Below, piece by piece: positions 1 through 7,572 of a DNA stretch of 64,000 nt (positions are counted from its first letter, which is position 1; every line of letters begins with the position of its first letter). Origin of the DNA: CAYMMX01 sp964391675 (lineage in GTDB: Bacteria; Cyanobacteriota; Vampirovibrionia; Gastranaerophilales; Gastranaerophilaceae); assembly GCA_964391675.1 (NCBI GenBank), contig CAYMMX010000005.1:124001-188000 (forward strand), written 5' to 3'. Below the pieces are notes generated by a model. It was not told the DNA's origin and made no database searches. It was given only the letters and a program-made list of their open reading frames with translations. The position numbers and the translations under genes were made by a program.

Positions 1-198
1 TTTTTTGGTCAAAACCGGAATTTCAAAAGCACCCGGAGACCAGATAACTGTAATATTATCATCTTTAACACCATGTCTGACTAATTCATCAATAGCACCA
101 GCTAAAAGTTTTGAGCTAATAAATTCATTAAATCTCGAAACCACTATAGCAAACTTTTCATTTTGTACTGTTAATTTACCTTCAATTACTTTTGTCAT
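1..198 (-). CDS. ribH: 6,7-dimethyl-8-ribityllumazine synthase, N-terminal part
   Basis: Lumazine synthase condenses 5-amino-6-ribitylamino-uracil with 3,4-dihydroxybutanone phosphate, the penultimate riboflavin step, in the cytoplasm. Only the first 66 codons are present; the gene runs off the left edge. The reverse-strand translation begins MTKVIEGKL and contains IVVSRFNEFI, GAIDELVRHGV and VIWSPGAFEIPVL, the substrate-binding pattern near the N-terminus of RibH. The ATG at 198 is preceded by a strong GGAGAAGG ribosome site. It is read in the same direction as the CcdA-like gene, 84 bp upstream of it. Identification is by motif recognition and is confident despite truncation. Confidence 0.9.
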   Translation of the reverse strand, partial: MTKVIEGKLTVQNEKFAIVVSRFNEFISSKLLAGAIDELVRHGVKDDNITVIWSPGAFEIPVLTKK

Positions 199-282
199 AA
201 TCCTTCTCCATTAAGTAGATAGGTAAATTTTACTACATACAATCTATTTTTACAACCCAAATTTCGTAAAAATAGATAAATA

Positions 283-996
283 TTATATTAATGGAGAGAA
301 TACTTTATAAAAAATGTATATCGAAGATAAAATAAGCAATATTCCACTGAACTTTAATAATATTTCTGAAATATGCGAAAAATTCTTCAATCCTTTCAAG
401 CTGGATGTAAATACTCCGGCAATTATTAAAATTAGACCCTGTCCTAAAGAAAACATAAATAACATTAAAACGGCCCATAATATATTTGTTGACATTGAAG
501 CAAAAGCCATTATTCCTGCCAAAATAGGAGTGGAACAAGGTGTTCCGGCAATTGCAAAAATTGCACCTATTAATATTGGATATAATATAACATTTTTACC
601 CGAACTTTGGGGAATCTCTTTTATTACAACAGGAAGACTAAAATCAAGAATTCCTAATATATTCAAGCCCATAACCATTAGCAAAGAAGCAAGAATTAAA
701 ATAAAGTATATGGGAGCAAAAGAAACAAAAACTTTACCGGTAATAGCACAAAGTACACCTATTGTAGCAAAAACCAGAGAAGAACCAAAAACAAAAAATA
801 ACATTTGAATAAATATCTTTAAAGGACCGCTTTCAGAATACCCGCCAACATATCCGACAATTATAGGCAACATTGCTAAAGAACAAGGTGATATAGATGC
901 AAGTAACCCTCCGATAAAAGATATTATAAGCATTATCAAGCTAAAATGAGATGTCCCTGATAATCCCTGTGTAATACTAGCAATATAGTTATCCAT
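283..996 (-). CDS. CcdA/DsbD-type membrane thiol-disulfide transporter
   Basis: A 237-residue membrane protein with about six hydrophobic segments, the size of CcdA rather than full DsbD. The family passes electrons from cytoplasmic thioredoxin across the membrane to extracytoplasmic thioredoxin-like proteins. The two expected proline-cysteine motifs are visible: ISPCSLAMLP near residue 37 and GTPCSTPIL near residue 150. The gene overlaps the upstream thioredoxin-like gene by 8 bp, so the two are probably translationally coupled and work as a pair. No cytochrome c maturation genes are in the window, so the final substrate (cytochrome c, or oxidised surface proteins) is unknown. Confidence 0.85.
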   Translation of the reverse strand: MDNYIASITQGLSGTSHFSLIMLIISFIGGLLASISPCSLAMLPIIVGYVGGYSESGPLKIFIQMLFFVFGSSLVFATIGVLCAITGKVFVSFAPIYFILILASLLMVMGLNILGILDFSLPVVIKEIPQSSGKNVILYPILIGAIFAIAGTPCSTPILAGIMAFASMSTNILWAVLMLFMFSLGQGLILIIAGVFTSSLKGLKNFSHISEILLKFSGILLILSSIYIFYKVFSPLI

Positions 997-1387
997 TTGA
1001 CAAATCTTTCATGATTTTTTCTAATTTTTGTTTTTCTATAAAACCTTCTATTTTAGAAAGTTTTTTACCCCTTGCATCAAGAGTAACTATTGTCGGAACA
1101 AGGGTTATATTGTATTTTTCAACCTGTTTTTTTGTATATTCATCATTATTCTGAACTTGAATTTCCACTAATGTTACTTTGTCACTATATTTAGGATAAA
1201 CTTCCTCCATAACTTTACTTAATTTTTTACAATCCAAACACATTAAAGATGTAAATTTCAAAATTTGTGGTTTGTTCGCTAAATTTGTTTTACTTGCCAT
1301 ACTTGCGTTTGAACTTGTAAGGATAATATAAGCAATTATTGGAACAACAAATATAAGAGAAATTACTAAAATATTTTTTAATTTCAT
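989..1387 (-). CDS. membrane-anchored thioredoxin-fold protein
   Basis: A 132-residue protein with one N-terminal hydrophobic segment (residues about 5-22, MKLKNILVISLIF) and a thioredoxin fold carrying a CLDC redox motif within the segment LMCLDCKKL, followed by a cis-proline-type strand VPTIVTLD. It is likely the extracytoplasmic electron acceptor for the CcdA-like protein encoded immediately downstream (8 bp overlap). The start at 1387 is chosen because a GGAGGAAG ribosome site lies just upstream; an open frame extends further 5' but lacks such a site. The CLDC active site differs from the CGPC of general thioredoxins and resembles TlpA/ResA or thioredoxin_9-like proteins; the exact subfamily is uncertain. 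Confidence 0.8.
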   Translation of the reverse strand: MKLKNILVISLIFVVPIIAYIILTSSNASMASKTNLANKPQILKFTSLMCLDCKKLSKVMEEVYPKYSDKVTLVEIQVQNNDEYTKKQVEKYNITLVPTIVTLDARGKKLSKIEGFIEKQKLEKIMKDLSNG

Positions 1388-1544
1388 ATTGACTTCCTCC
1401 TTTATAAATAAGAGGATACAACAAATAAAGTTTTTGTATAACACCCAATGGGTAATCTTTTCACTACCTGTTTGGGGAATTTTTAACAATTACGCAATAA
1501 ATTAATATCCTTTAAATTTTTACTTAAGTGTTCTAATAAATAAG

Positions 1545-1700
1545 CAATAAAAAACTCCCGTAAAGGGAGTGTTAAAAAAATTGTTTTAGGAAGGGATTGT
1601 AGGGTAGGTAGGGTAGGTTAGTGTTTGAAAGTCTCTCTTAATTCTCTTTATCTATTCGGTATAAAATCTTTTTTGTGTTTATTTAATGTTTGTTTGTTTC
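1545..1700 (-). ncRNA. candidate small RNA with C-rich tandem repeat
   Basis: The 608-bp gap between 1388 and 1995 holds no convincing ORF. On the minus strand a rho-independent terminator is clear: stem ACTCCC/GGGAGT (1554-1570) followed by six T. Just upstream of it on that strand are two tandem copies of CCTACCCTA (plus-strand TAGGGTAGG at 1600-1608 and 1609-1617). AT-rich hexamers around 1705-1735 could supply a -10, but no clear -35 was found. Such C-rich, terminator-ended RNAs can pair with Shine-Dalgarno sequences; that role is inference. The 5' end is approximate. Confidence 0.35.
1548..1570 (-). terminator. intrinsic terminator of the candidate small RNA
   Basis: Six-base-pair GC-rich stem ACTCCC/GGGAGT with a 5-nt loop. 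Read on the minus strand it is followed directly by a run of six T. No protein gene lies immediately upstream on that strand, which implies a short untranslated transcript. Confidence 0.6.
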
Positions 1701-1995
1701 ATCTTACATATATATAAAGTATATACAAGGTATTGAATTTCAGTGTTGCCAAATTCTGTTACATTTCGTTACATTTAACTCATGAGAAAAGTCTCTTAAC
1801 CAAATAAAATGGTAAAATTAAAATATACTTTAATATATATTTAAGATTTGTAAACTCCATATAGCAGGCACGTAGTGTATTTTGAATAATATGTATTAAT
1901 AAAATTAAAAAAAATTAAAGAAATTAATATTTATAACGATAATAAAAGTAATTAATCATATTTATAGTTATAACAGATTAAGGAAAGGAACAAGA

Positions 1996-2262
1996 ATGGG
2001 TATAGAAAATTTATCTTCAATCGGTGGTTCGTTTGGAACAAATGGTGCTAAAAACAATAACGCCCCTGATAAAACAATATCGGATAGTGGCTCTTTATTC
2101 AATAAACTTCCGAAATCTGATTTATCTCAAAATAACAGTATTGATGTTGCTTCGTATGCTGCAACAACCGATAAGAATGGAACACCCGTTGTTGTCGATA
2201 AACAAACAGGACAAATGTTTATGCAACAAGGTGGACAGTGGGTTCCTGCCAAACTTAAGTAA
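1996..2262 (+). CDS. small Asn/Gln-rich protein of unknown function
   Basis: An 88-residue polar protein starting MGIENLSSIGGSFG; no family recognised. It has no signal peptide or membrane segment, an Asn/Ser-rich first half, and a second half (DKNGTPVVVDKQTGQMFMQQGG) that could form beta strands. The ATG at 1996 follows an AAGGAAAGGAA ribosome site at the right distance, and a perfect-stem terminator lies 22 bp after the stop, so it is probably a real monocistronic gene. Its polar leader resembles those of the orphan proteins at 18.2, 53.3 and 53.8 kb. An overlapping frame from 2024 is judged a shadow. Confidence 0.6.
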   Translation: MGIENLSSIGGSFGTNGAKNNNAPDKTISDSGSLFNKLPKSDLSQNNSIDVASYAATTDKNGTPVVVDKQTGQMFMQQGGQWVPAKLK

Positions 2263-2284
2263 AAACAAAATTATTTAATCCAGA

Positions 2285-2320
2285 ATTACTCTTAAAATAT
2301 TTTTTTAAGAGTAATTTTTT
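2285..2320 (+). terminator. bidirectional terminator hairpin
   Basis: A 13-bp perfect inverted repeat (left arm 2285-2297, right arm 2303-2315) followed by a T run on the plus strand. It ends the 88-residue gene, and the stop codon of the opposing WYL gene lies inside it, so it probably serves both convergent transcripts. Confidence 0.75.
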
Positions 2321-3213
2321 AATGTCAGCTTTATCAAATTTTTCATATCATCACGCATTTTTTTAGGAGAAATAAGCTCACAATTTTCACCGTAGCGCAT
2401 TAATCTCTTTATCAACATATTGCAATCTTCTTTTTGATTCAAGATTATAATACTTTCATCAGATTCTATTTCAAGTAATCTTTCACCTTCATGAAGTTTA
2501 TAGGCCTTTGCAAGTCTATCTTTAAGCTTAAAAGTAACGGATGAAGGCATCTTCATTAAATTTGACTTTAAAGGCAGTTGCTCTATCTTGATAATAGAAT
2601 CAAAATCAATATTTTGGATTTGGGCATTTAGAGAATTGTAAACGTTTAAATAAACTTTGTTATTAATATACTTAATTTCAATAGGCTCAATAAGAATAGA
2701 TTTTTCATTTTTAAATATTATTTTAAGTTTTTGCTTGTCTTGACAATATCTTTCATACTCTTTTATTTTTTCTTCATACTTTTTAAACACAAAATTAAAT
2801 TTACTGTTCATTGGTATTTTAATTTGATTTGCGAGTATTCTTGTATTGTCACTATACATTTTTTCTAATTGTTGCAGAAATAGAGAAATTTCGTTATTAA
2901 TAAATTCTTCAGGAAACTCAGAAGCAGCTTTTTCAATTAATAATATTACTCCTAAGTCATTTTCATTGAAATCAAACTGAATAGGATAATTTAAAAGAAC
3001 ATATTTATCTTTTTCTTTTACAAATCTAAACCCAAAAACTTTTAAAGTATTTATATATTTTAGAATTACTTCGTTTGTATAAATACGGCTATTACTGTCG
3101 TATTTTATAAAATATTTTATAATATCTTGAATGCTTGAGCTTTGTTGGGATAAAATCTTCAAGGTTTCAAGTACTCTAATGCTTGTATCACACTTTTTTT
3201 TATTTTTATTCAT
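2305..3213 (-). CDS. WYL-domain transcriptional regulator
   Basis: A 302-residue protein with an N-terminal winged-helix-like region (residues about 10-75, including a TNEVILKYINTLKVFGF recognition-helix-like segment), a middle region typical of WYL regulators, and a C-terminal beta-rich WYL/WCX part (KIIFKNEKSILIEPIEI, then VTFKLKDRLAKAY). WYL proteins are DNA-binding regulators that sense nucleic acid or nucleotide-like ligands; targets here are unknown. It overlaps the end of a second WYL gene by 8 bp, giving a tandem pair like PafB/PafC. A heterodimer would be expected if both were intact, but the upstream partner is interrupted. Family assignment is fairly confident; function is inferred. 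Confidence 0.75.
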   Translation of the reverse strand: MNKNKKKCDTSIRVLETLKILSQQSSSIQDIIKYFIKYDSNSRIYTNEVILKYINTLKVFGFRFVKEKDKYVLLNYPIQFDFNENDLGVILLIEKAASEFPEEFINNEISLFLQQLEKMYSDNTRILANQIKIPMNSKFNFVFKKYEEKIKEYERYCQDKQKLKIIFKNEKSILIEPIEIKYINNKVYLNVYNSLNAQIQNIDFDSIIKIEQLPLKSNLMKMPSSVTFKLKDRLAKAYKLHEGERLLEIESDESIIILNQKEDCNMLIKRLMRYGENCELISPKKMRDDMKNLIKLTLKNYS

Positions 3214-4135
3214 AAATACTTTCCATTAATTTTAACTTATTTATAAATTTATCTCTCAATTCGCAAGGTTCTAAAATTTTACATTCACTGGTCATATACA
3301 ATATTTTTTGTAAAAAACTAAATTCGTTAATTAGTTTATGCTCAATAACAATTTTATTTTTATCCCTGCTGATTATTTTTTCGTTAGAATCTAAAATGTA
3401 TTCATCAGAATTATAAATTTCATAAATAATGTTTAAAGCAGCATATTCTTCATTACTTTTTATAAGTTTGATTTCAGATATTTCTATTATTCTGTCAACT
3501 AAAAAATATGAATACTCTTTATGTGTAAGATTTTGTCCCCAAAGGTAAAGTTTATCGGATTTAAAAGACAGTTTATCAGCAATAAGTTCTATTTCCTTGT
3601 AACCTGATTTTGGGGAATTGTACATAAATTTTATTTGGTTCTTATTTTTACAATGAGTCAATAAATCATTTAATAATCTTTTATTAACACTTTTGGTCTT
3701 CGATAAGGCTGCTAAAGCTTCCTTTGTTGTTATACTTTGAACTTTCTCTGCTAGTTTATTTAAAAAATTCTCAATATAAACTACATTTTTTATATCTAGT
3801 TTATCATATATATTTTGATATAACTTGGAAATAGCTTTAATTTGTGATGCTGGAATATCAAACAAAAAGGGGTGTGAATGAAGAACATATTTTTTGTCAT
3901 TTGATTTATTAGCCTTTGTAATCTCACAACCGACTTCTCTTAAAGAATTAATATAAATTCTTAAAGTATCACGTGAAAATTTTTCTTTAATATATTAATC
4001 TTTCATTAAACAATCATTAATTTCATCAATAGTTTTAGGAGATTCCAAAAGAGCTCTAAAAATTACAAGGGTCCTGTAACCTGTGAGCGACATTAAATTA
4101 TAACTTACAGTATTGTTAGTTAGAAATTCTTGCAT
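3206..4135 (-). pseudogene. second WYL-domain regulator, interrupted by an in-frame TAA
   Basis: Reading from the ATG at 4135 (GAGAGA ribosome site) gives 46 codons of winged-helix sequence (SLTGYRTLVIFRALLESP, then IDEINDCL), then a TAA at 3995-3997. The same frame then continues uninterrupted for 263 residues to 3206: the rest of the HTH (FSRDTLRIYINSLREVG) and a WYL domain (QIKFMYNSPKSGYKEIELIAD). Ignoring the stop, the protein is about 309 residues, matching the 302 of its tandem partner, and homologous sequence lies on both sides of the stop. A TTG at 3865 is the only obvious later start and would remove the DNA-binding part. Pseudogene, sequencing error or readthrough are the options; a pseudogene or strain variant is the simplest. 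Confidence 0.75.
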
Positions 4136-4305
4136 ATTATCTCTCTTATTACTTATAAAAATTAATTAATGATTTATATAAAATTATTACAATTTAATTT
4201 TAACCTAAAGCATTAAAACTTAAAAGAGTTCAAATACATTTATTAACAAGGAATTTACTTAATTTCAACTTGCACTTTAAAAAAATTGATGGTTAAATAA
4301 TTAAT

Positions 4306-4908
4306 ATGAATTATATATTTTATGCACTAATTGTTTTATCGATAATTATAGGAACATTAAACGGCAAAATTCCAGATGTGGTAAATGCTATTTTAAGTGG
4401 GGCTGAAAAGTCAGTTCAAATAGCATTCTCGCTAATAGGAATTATGGCATTTTGGCTTGGGATAATGAAAATAGCAGAAAAAGCCGGTGTGGTTGAATTA
4501 ATTGCAAAATTAGTAAAACCAATTACGAAAATACTCTTTAAAGAAATACCGCCGGAAGATCCGGCTATTGGGAGTATTGCAATGAATTTTTCAGCAAATG
4601 CTCTTGGACTTACTAATGCAGCTACCCCTATTGGGATAAGAGCAATGCAAGAATTACAAGAGCACAATAAAAACAAAGATGTAGCATCTAATGCCATGTG
4701 TATGTTTTTAGCAATGAATACAGCAAGTTTTCAATTAGTTCCGGCTGCTGTAATAGCTATTTTAGTAGGGGTTGGTTACAAAAATGCTACAGAAATAATA
4801 GCACCAACACTTATAGTAACCTCTTTTACTTTTATAAGTGCCATTATACTGGCGAAAATATGTGAAAAATTTTCAGCACCGCAAATTATAGAAAAAGGTG
4901 GTGAGTAA
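4306..4908 (+). CDS. spmA: SpmA-like nucleoside-recognition (Gate) membrane protein
   Basis: A 200-residue, multi-helix membrane protein of the spore maturation protein A family, with hallmark segments AEKSVQIAFSLIGIMAFWLG, GSIAMNFSANALGLTNAATP and FLAMNTASFQLVPA. SpmA and SpmB together are related to the nucleoside-recognition/Gate fold; in Bacillus they act in spore core dehydration, but the pair is widespread in non-sporulating Gram-negative bacteria where its transport role is unsettled. Stop and next start overlap as TAATG with spmB, indicating obligate coupling. The ribosome site before the ATG at 4306 is weak. No sporulation gene is visible nearby. Confidence 0.88.
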   Translation: MNYIFYALIVLSIIIGTLNGKIPDVVNAILSGAEKSVQIAFSLIGIMAFWLGIMKIAEKAGVVELIAKLVKPITKILFKEIPPEDPAIGSIAMNFSANALGLTNAATPIGIRAMQELQEHNKNKDVASNAMCMFLAMNTASFQLVPAAVIAILVGVGYKNATEIIAPTLIVTSFTFISAIILAKICEKFSAPQIIEKGGE

Positions 4909-5450
4909 TGAATTTTCAGACTATACTTAATGCTATATCTTTATGGGCACTGCCTTTTATTATTGTCTTGATATTAACAGTCGGAATATTTAAGAAGGTT
5001 CCGGTATATGAAGCTTTTACACAAGGCGCAAAAGATGGTTTTAAAGTTGCAGTAAATATTATTCCTTATTTAGTTGCAATTATCGTTGCGATATCTATGC
5101 TTAGAGCATCTGGTGCAATAGAAATGCTTGCCTCAATACTTTCATGCATATTAGTTAAATTTAATATACCTGTAGATGTTCTGCCTGTGATATTTGTAAG
5201 GCCCCTTTCCGGTTCAGCCGCATTAGGTTTATTCTCAGATATAGCATCAACTGCGGGGCCAATGGCATACTCAACAAAACTTGCTGCTGTTATGGTTGGA
5301 AGTTCAGAAACAACTTTTTATGTTCTTACCGTATATTTCGGATCAATTGGGATAACAAAATTCAGATATGCACTTTGGGTCGGTATAACTGCTGATATAA
5401 TAGCGGCAGTTATGTCTATTATAGTCTGTAACTGGTTTTTTCTTAAATAA
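4908..5450 (+). CDS. spmB: SpmB-like nucleoside-recognition (Gate) membrane protein
   Basis: A 180-residue membrane protein, second half of the SpmAB pair. Recognisable segments are VYEAFTQGAKDGFKVAVNIIPYLVAI, VIFVRPLSGSAALGLFSDI and VMVGSSETTFYVLTVYFGS (Gate-domain signature). It overlaps spmA by one base. The two proteins probably form one transporter-like complex in the inner membrane; the substrate is unknown. A convergent Cys-rich small gene begins 6 bp after its stop, with no obvious terminator between them. Confidence 0.88.
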   Translation: MNFQTILNAISLWALPFIIVLILTVGIFKKVPVYEAFTQGAKDGFKVAVNIIPYLVAIIVAISMLRASGAIEMLASILSCILVKFNIPVDVLPVIFVRPLSGSAALGLFSDIASTAGPMAYSTKLAAVMVGSSETTFYVLTVYFGSIGITKFRYALWVGITADIIAAVMSIIVCNWFFLK

Positions 5451-5456
5451 ATTAAA

Positions 5457-5720
5457 TTACCTTATAAGCTCAAGTTTAGCGTTGCCCTTGGAAGGTTGTC
5501 CAAGAGACTTAATTAGTACATCTAAAACTTTTGGCATTTGACAAGCAAAAGAATAATTTCCTTTAGAAATCGAACACTTTGCACAATCACAATTAAGTCT
5601 ATAACACTCTAGCGCTTGCTCGGTCCAATTTTGAGTTATAGAATCAGAAATTTCACCTTTATTTTGAGGAAAAAACTCCTTATCGGTAAAATCATCATGT
5701 TTTACAACATTAACCGCCAT
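5457..5720 (-). CDS. small cysteine-rich protein of unknown function
   Basis: An 87-residue soluble protein with a cluster of cysteines (ALECYRLNCDCAKCSISKG, then FACQMP): five or six Cys in about 27 residues, suggesting a bound metal or iron-sulfur cluster. A short aromatic segment TQNWTEQ precedes the cluster. The C-terminal part (KVLDVLIKSLGQP) is probably helical. I do not recognise the family. It is convergent with spmB and separated by 90 bp from engB on its own strand. The start at 5720 has only weak ribosome-site support (GGGAGATTGGGAA further upstream). Confidence 0.6.
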   Translation of the reverse strand: MAVNVVKHDDFTDKEFFPQNKGEISDSITQNWTEQALECYRLNCDCAKCSISKGNYSFACQMPKVLDVLIKSLGQPSKGNAKLELIR

Positions 5721-5810
5721 TTCCCAATCTCCCGTTTAAATTTAAGTACACAAATATCCAATAGTATTTTAATTCATTAACTTTAAAATGAACTCATACA
5801 TTAAGAGTAT

Positions 5811-6383
5811 TTATTGCGCTAAAAACATTAGGTTTTGGATAATATTTTCGCAATACCTTTTATCGACAGAACTAAAAGGTAAAACCACTCCCCCGAATGC
5901 TTTTTGTATATCAATCAAAACCTTTTGCACCTTAGACTTTGAAACATAATCAATTTTAGTTACAACAGTAAATGCAGGTAAATTATGAGCATTAATCCAT
6001 TCTCTCATTTGAAAATCATTTTTTTGAATATCATGACGAGCATCTATAAATTGTATTAAAGACTTAATTTGTTCTCTATTAAGAAGATATTCCTCTAAAT
6101 ATTTTTGCCATTTTGCTTGAGCTTCTTTAGAAATTTTTGCATAACCATATCCGGGTAAATCTGCAATCATAAACTTATCGGAAAAATTAAAAAAATTAAT
6201 TAATCTTGTCTTACCGGGAGTATTAGATGTTTTAGCGATTTTGTTATTATTGGCAATTGCATTTATAAAAGAAGATTTTCCAACATTCGATCGCCCAATA
6301 AGAGGGAATTCATATAGGTCACTTTTAGGGCATTGGCTTAATTTTTCAGCGCTTATCAAAAATGTTGCATTTAAATGTTTCAT
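5811..6383 (-). CDS. engB: ribosome biogenesis GTPase EngB/YsxC
   Basis: A 190-residue small GTPase that acts in late large-subunit ribosome assembly. The G motifs are all visible: G1 GRSNVGKSS near residue 30, G2 around TSNTPGKT, G3 DLPGYGYAK, G4 TKID and G5-like FSS near the C-terminus. Length matches the family (about 190-210). The ATG at 6383 is preferred to a start 33 bases upstream because GGAAGA sits about 10 bases before it and the upstream gene stops only one base before it. It is in an operon with the 92-residue protein at 6385-6663. Confidence 0.93.
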   Translation of the reverse strand: MKHLNATFLISAEKLSQCPKSDLYEFPLIGRSNVGKSSFINAIANNNKIAKTSNTPGKTRLINFFNFSDKFMIADLPGYGYAKISKEAQAKWQKYLEEYLLNREQIKSLIQFIDARHDIQKNDFQMREWINAHNLPAFTVVTKIDYVSKSKVQKVLIDIQKAFGGVVLPFSSVDKRYCENIIQNLMFLAQ

Positions 6384-6384
6384 T

Positions 6385-6663
6385 CTATATTCTTCCGAAC
6401 AATTTGCCGAGTACAATTTGTTTTGACGGAGCCAGTAATTTTCTTGCCGCTTTTTGTTCTTGTCTTTTTTGAACAGTTTTTAATAAATTATACATTTTAT
6501 CACTATTGACAACAGTAATTTGAGTTTTTTTATCCAACAAATCAACATTAATGCTGGCATTGGTTACGGGCATAGAGTTAACATTTACAATTTGAATAAT
6601 TTTCTCCCTAATAATACTTAAAGGTTCTCTTAAAAATAATTCAAAAGTTTTAAAAATATTCAT
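6385..6663 (-). CDS. small basic protein upstream of engB, unknown function
   Basis: A 92-residue protein with a basic C-terminal half (TVQKRQEQKAARKLLAPSKQ). No signal peptide, no recognised domain. It is separated from engB by a single base and shares its transcript; the GGAAGA that serves engB lies within its last codons. GGGAG lies upstream of its own ATG at 6663. A role linked to ribosome assembly is suggested only by the neighbour. Confidence 0.6.
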   Translation of the reverse strand: MNIFKTFELFLREPLSIIREKIIQIVNVNSMPVTNASINVDLLDKKTQITVVNSDKMYNLLKTVQKRQEQKAARKLLAPSKQIVLGKLFGRI

Positions 6664-6748
6664 TAAATATTTACTCCCATGCTATATTATTATAATAGCA
6701 AAATTTCATTTTTTTGCATTAATTTAAGTAAAAATTACATTTATTAAT

Positions 6749-6796
6749 GTATAGAAAAGAGCAAGTACTAAAATTAGTACTTGCTCTTTTCTATAC
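6749..6796 (-). terminator. long perfect hairpin 3' of the Spy-like gene
   Basis: Arms 6749-6770 and 6775-6796 are perfect 22-bp reverse complements around a 4-nt loop. It lies just past the stop of the gene at 6822-7472. The T-rich run is stronger on the plus-strand side (TTTTTTATTTTTT after 6799), so it may act mainly as an mRNA 3' stabiliser or a two-way terminator. Confidence 0.7.
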
Positions 6797-6821
6797 TGGT
6801 TTTTTATTTTTTATCATTCGG

Positions 6822-7472
6822 CTATGATTCATTCTCGTCAAATGGGCAAGGTTTTTTGTTTTCGAATTTTTTGGGTGACTCCATATGCCTATAACCTGGT
6901 TCAGCATATTTGTTATGAATGTGTTTATGACATTTAGGTTTTTTATAATTTTTCTTAAGTTGCTGCCTTTCCATTTTTTTTGCTTGCTCAATTGTATTAA
7001 ATTTTTCTAATTGTTCTTTTGTTAAAATAGATTCAAAAGATTTTCTTGAATCTGCAAAGAACTTATCTGCATCACATTTTGCTGATTTTAAAGCACGTTT
7101 TTGCATATATATCGCAAAACAAGAAGCATTGTTGTTTTTCAGATCTCTCAATTTTTTTGATTCAGACTGAATTTTTTTTAAATAAATTTTTGCTTCTGTT
7201 CTTACTTTTTCATCAATGGCTTCTGCTTTAGTTTTTTGTTCGGCAGAAAACTCTAGAGCAGTATAAAGAAGTTCTCTTTCACGCATTTTTCTTTCTTCAA
7301 AACGCTTTTTTGCCTCTTGAATTGTAATAGGACTAGATTCTGCAGGCTTGTTTAACTTTGCCCTTGTAGTCTGGGCATTAATATTTTTAGATACAGGCTT
7401 TGCACCATCAGCAAATGCAATATTTGAGGTTAAAGTCAAACACATAGTAAACACAAGAATTTGTTTTTTCAT
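6822..7472 (-). CDS. Spy/CpxP-like periplasmic LTxxQ protein with His/Cys-rich tail
   Basis: A 216-residue exported protein. Residues 1-21 form a signal peptide ending SNIAFADG. The mature part is almost all charged helix with two LTxxQ-like repeats: FSAEQKTKAEAI in the middle and ILTKEQLEKFNTI near residue 155, as in Spy/CpxP/ZraP periplasmic chaperones and metal sensors. The tail has CHKHIHNK and further His/Cys, which could bind metal as ZraP does. The 3' end is followed by a very long hairpin. No Cpx-type kinase is nearby. Family assignment rests on pattern and composition, so it is moderate. Confidence 0.65.
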   Translation of the reverse strand: MKKQILVFTMCLTLTSNIAFADGAKPVSKNINAQTTRAKLNKPAESSPITIQEAKKRFEERKMRERELLYTALEFSAEQKTKAEAIDEKVRTEAKIYLKKIQSESKKLRDLKNNNASCFAIYMQKRALKSAKCDADKFFADSRKSFESILTKEQLEKFNTIEQAKKMERQQLKKNYKKPKCHKHIHNKYAEPGYRHMESPKKFENKKPCPFDENES

Positions 7473-7572
7473 ATAATCTCCTAACTATCCTCATAAATAT
7501 TAAGGATAAATTGATTTTACTTCTAAAAAAAAATATTTCAACCTTAATATAAATTTGTGTTAGTATGAGACT

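Noticed and set aside
5..214. 69-codon plus-strand ORF at the left edge
   Set aside because: Antisense to the ribH N-terminus, which is recognisable by sequence and has a strong ribosome site.
314..808. 164-codon plus-strand ORF
   Set aside because: Antisense to the CcdA-like gene, which has clear membrane motifs and the paired Cys-Pro sites; no ribosome site on the plus strand.
2024..2278. 84-codon plus-strand ORF overlapping 1996-2262
   Set aside because: Frame overlaps the gene with the better ribosome site at 1996 and gives a hydrophobic, poorly organised sequence.
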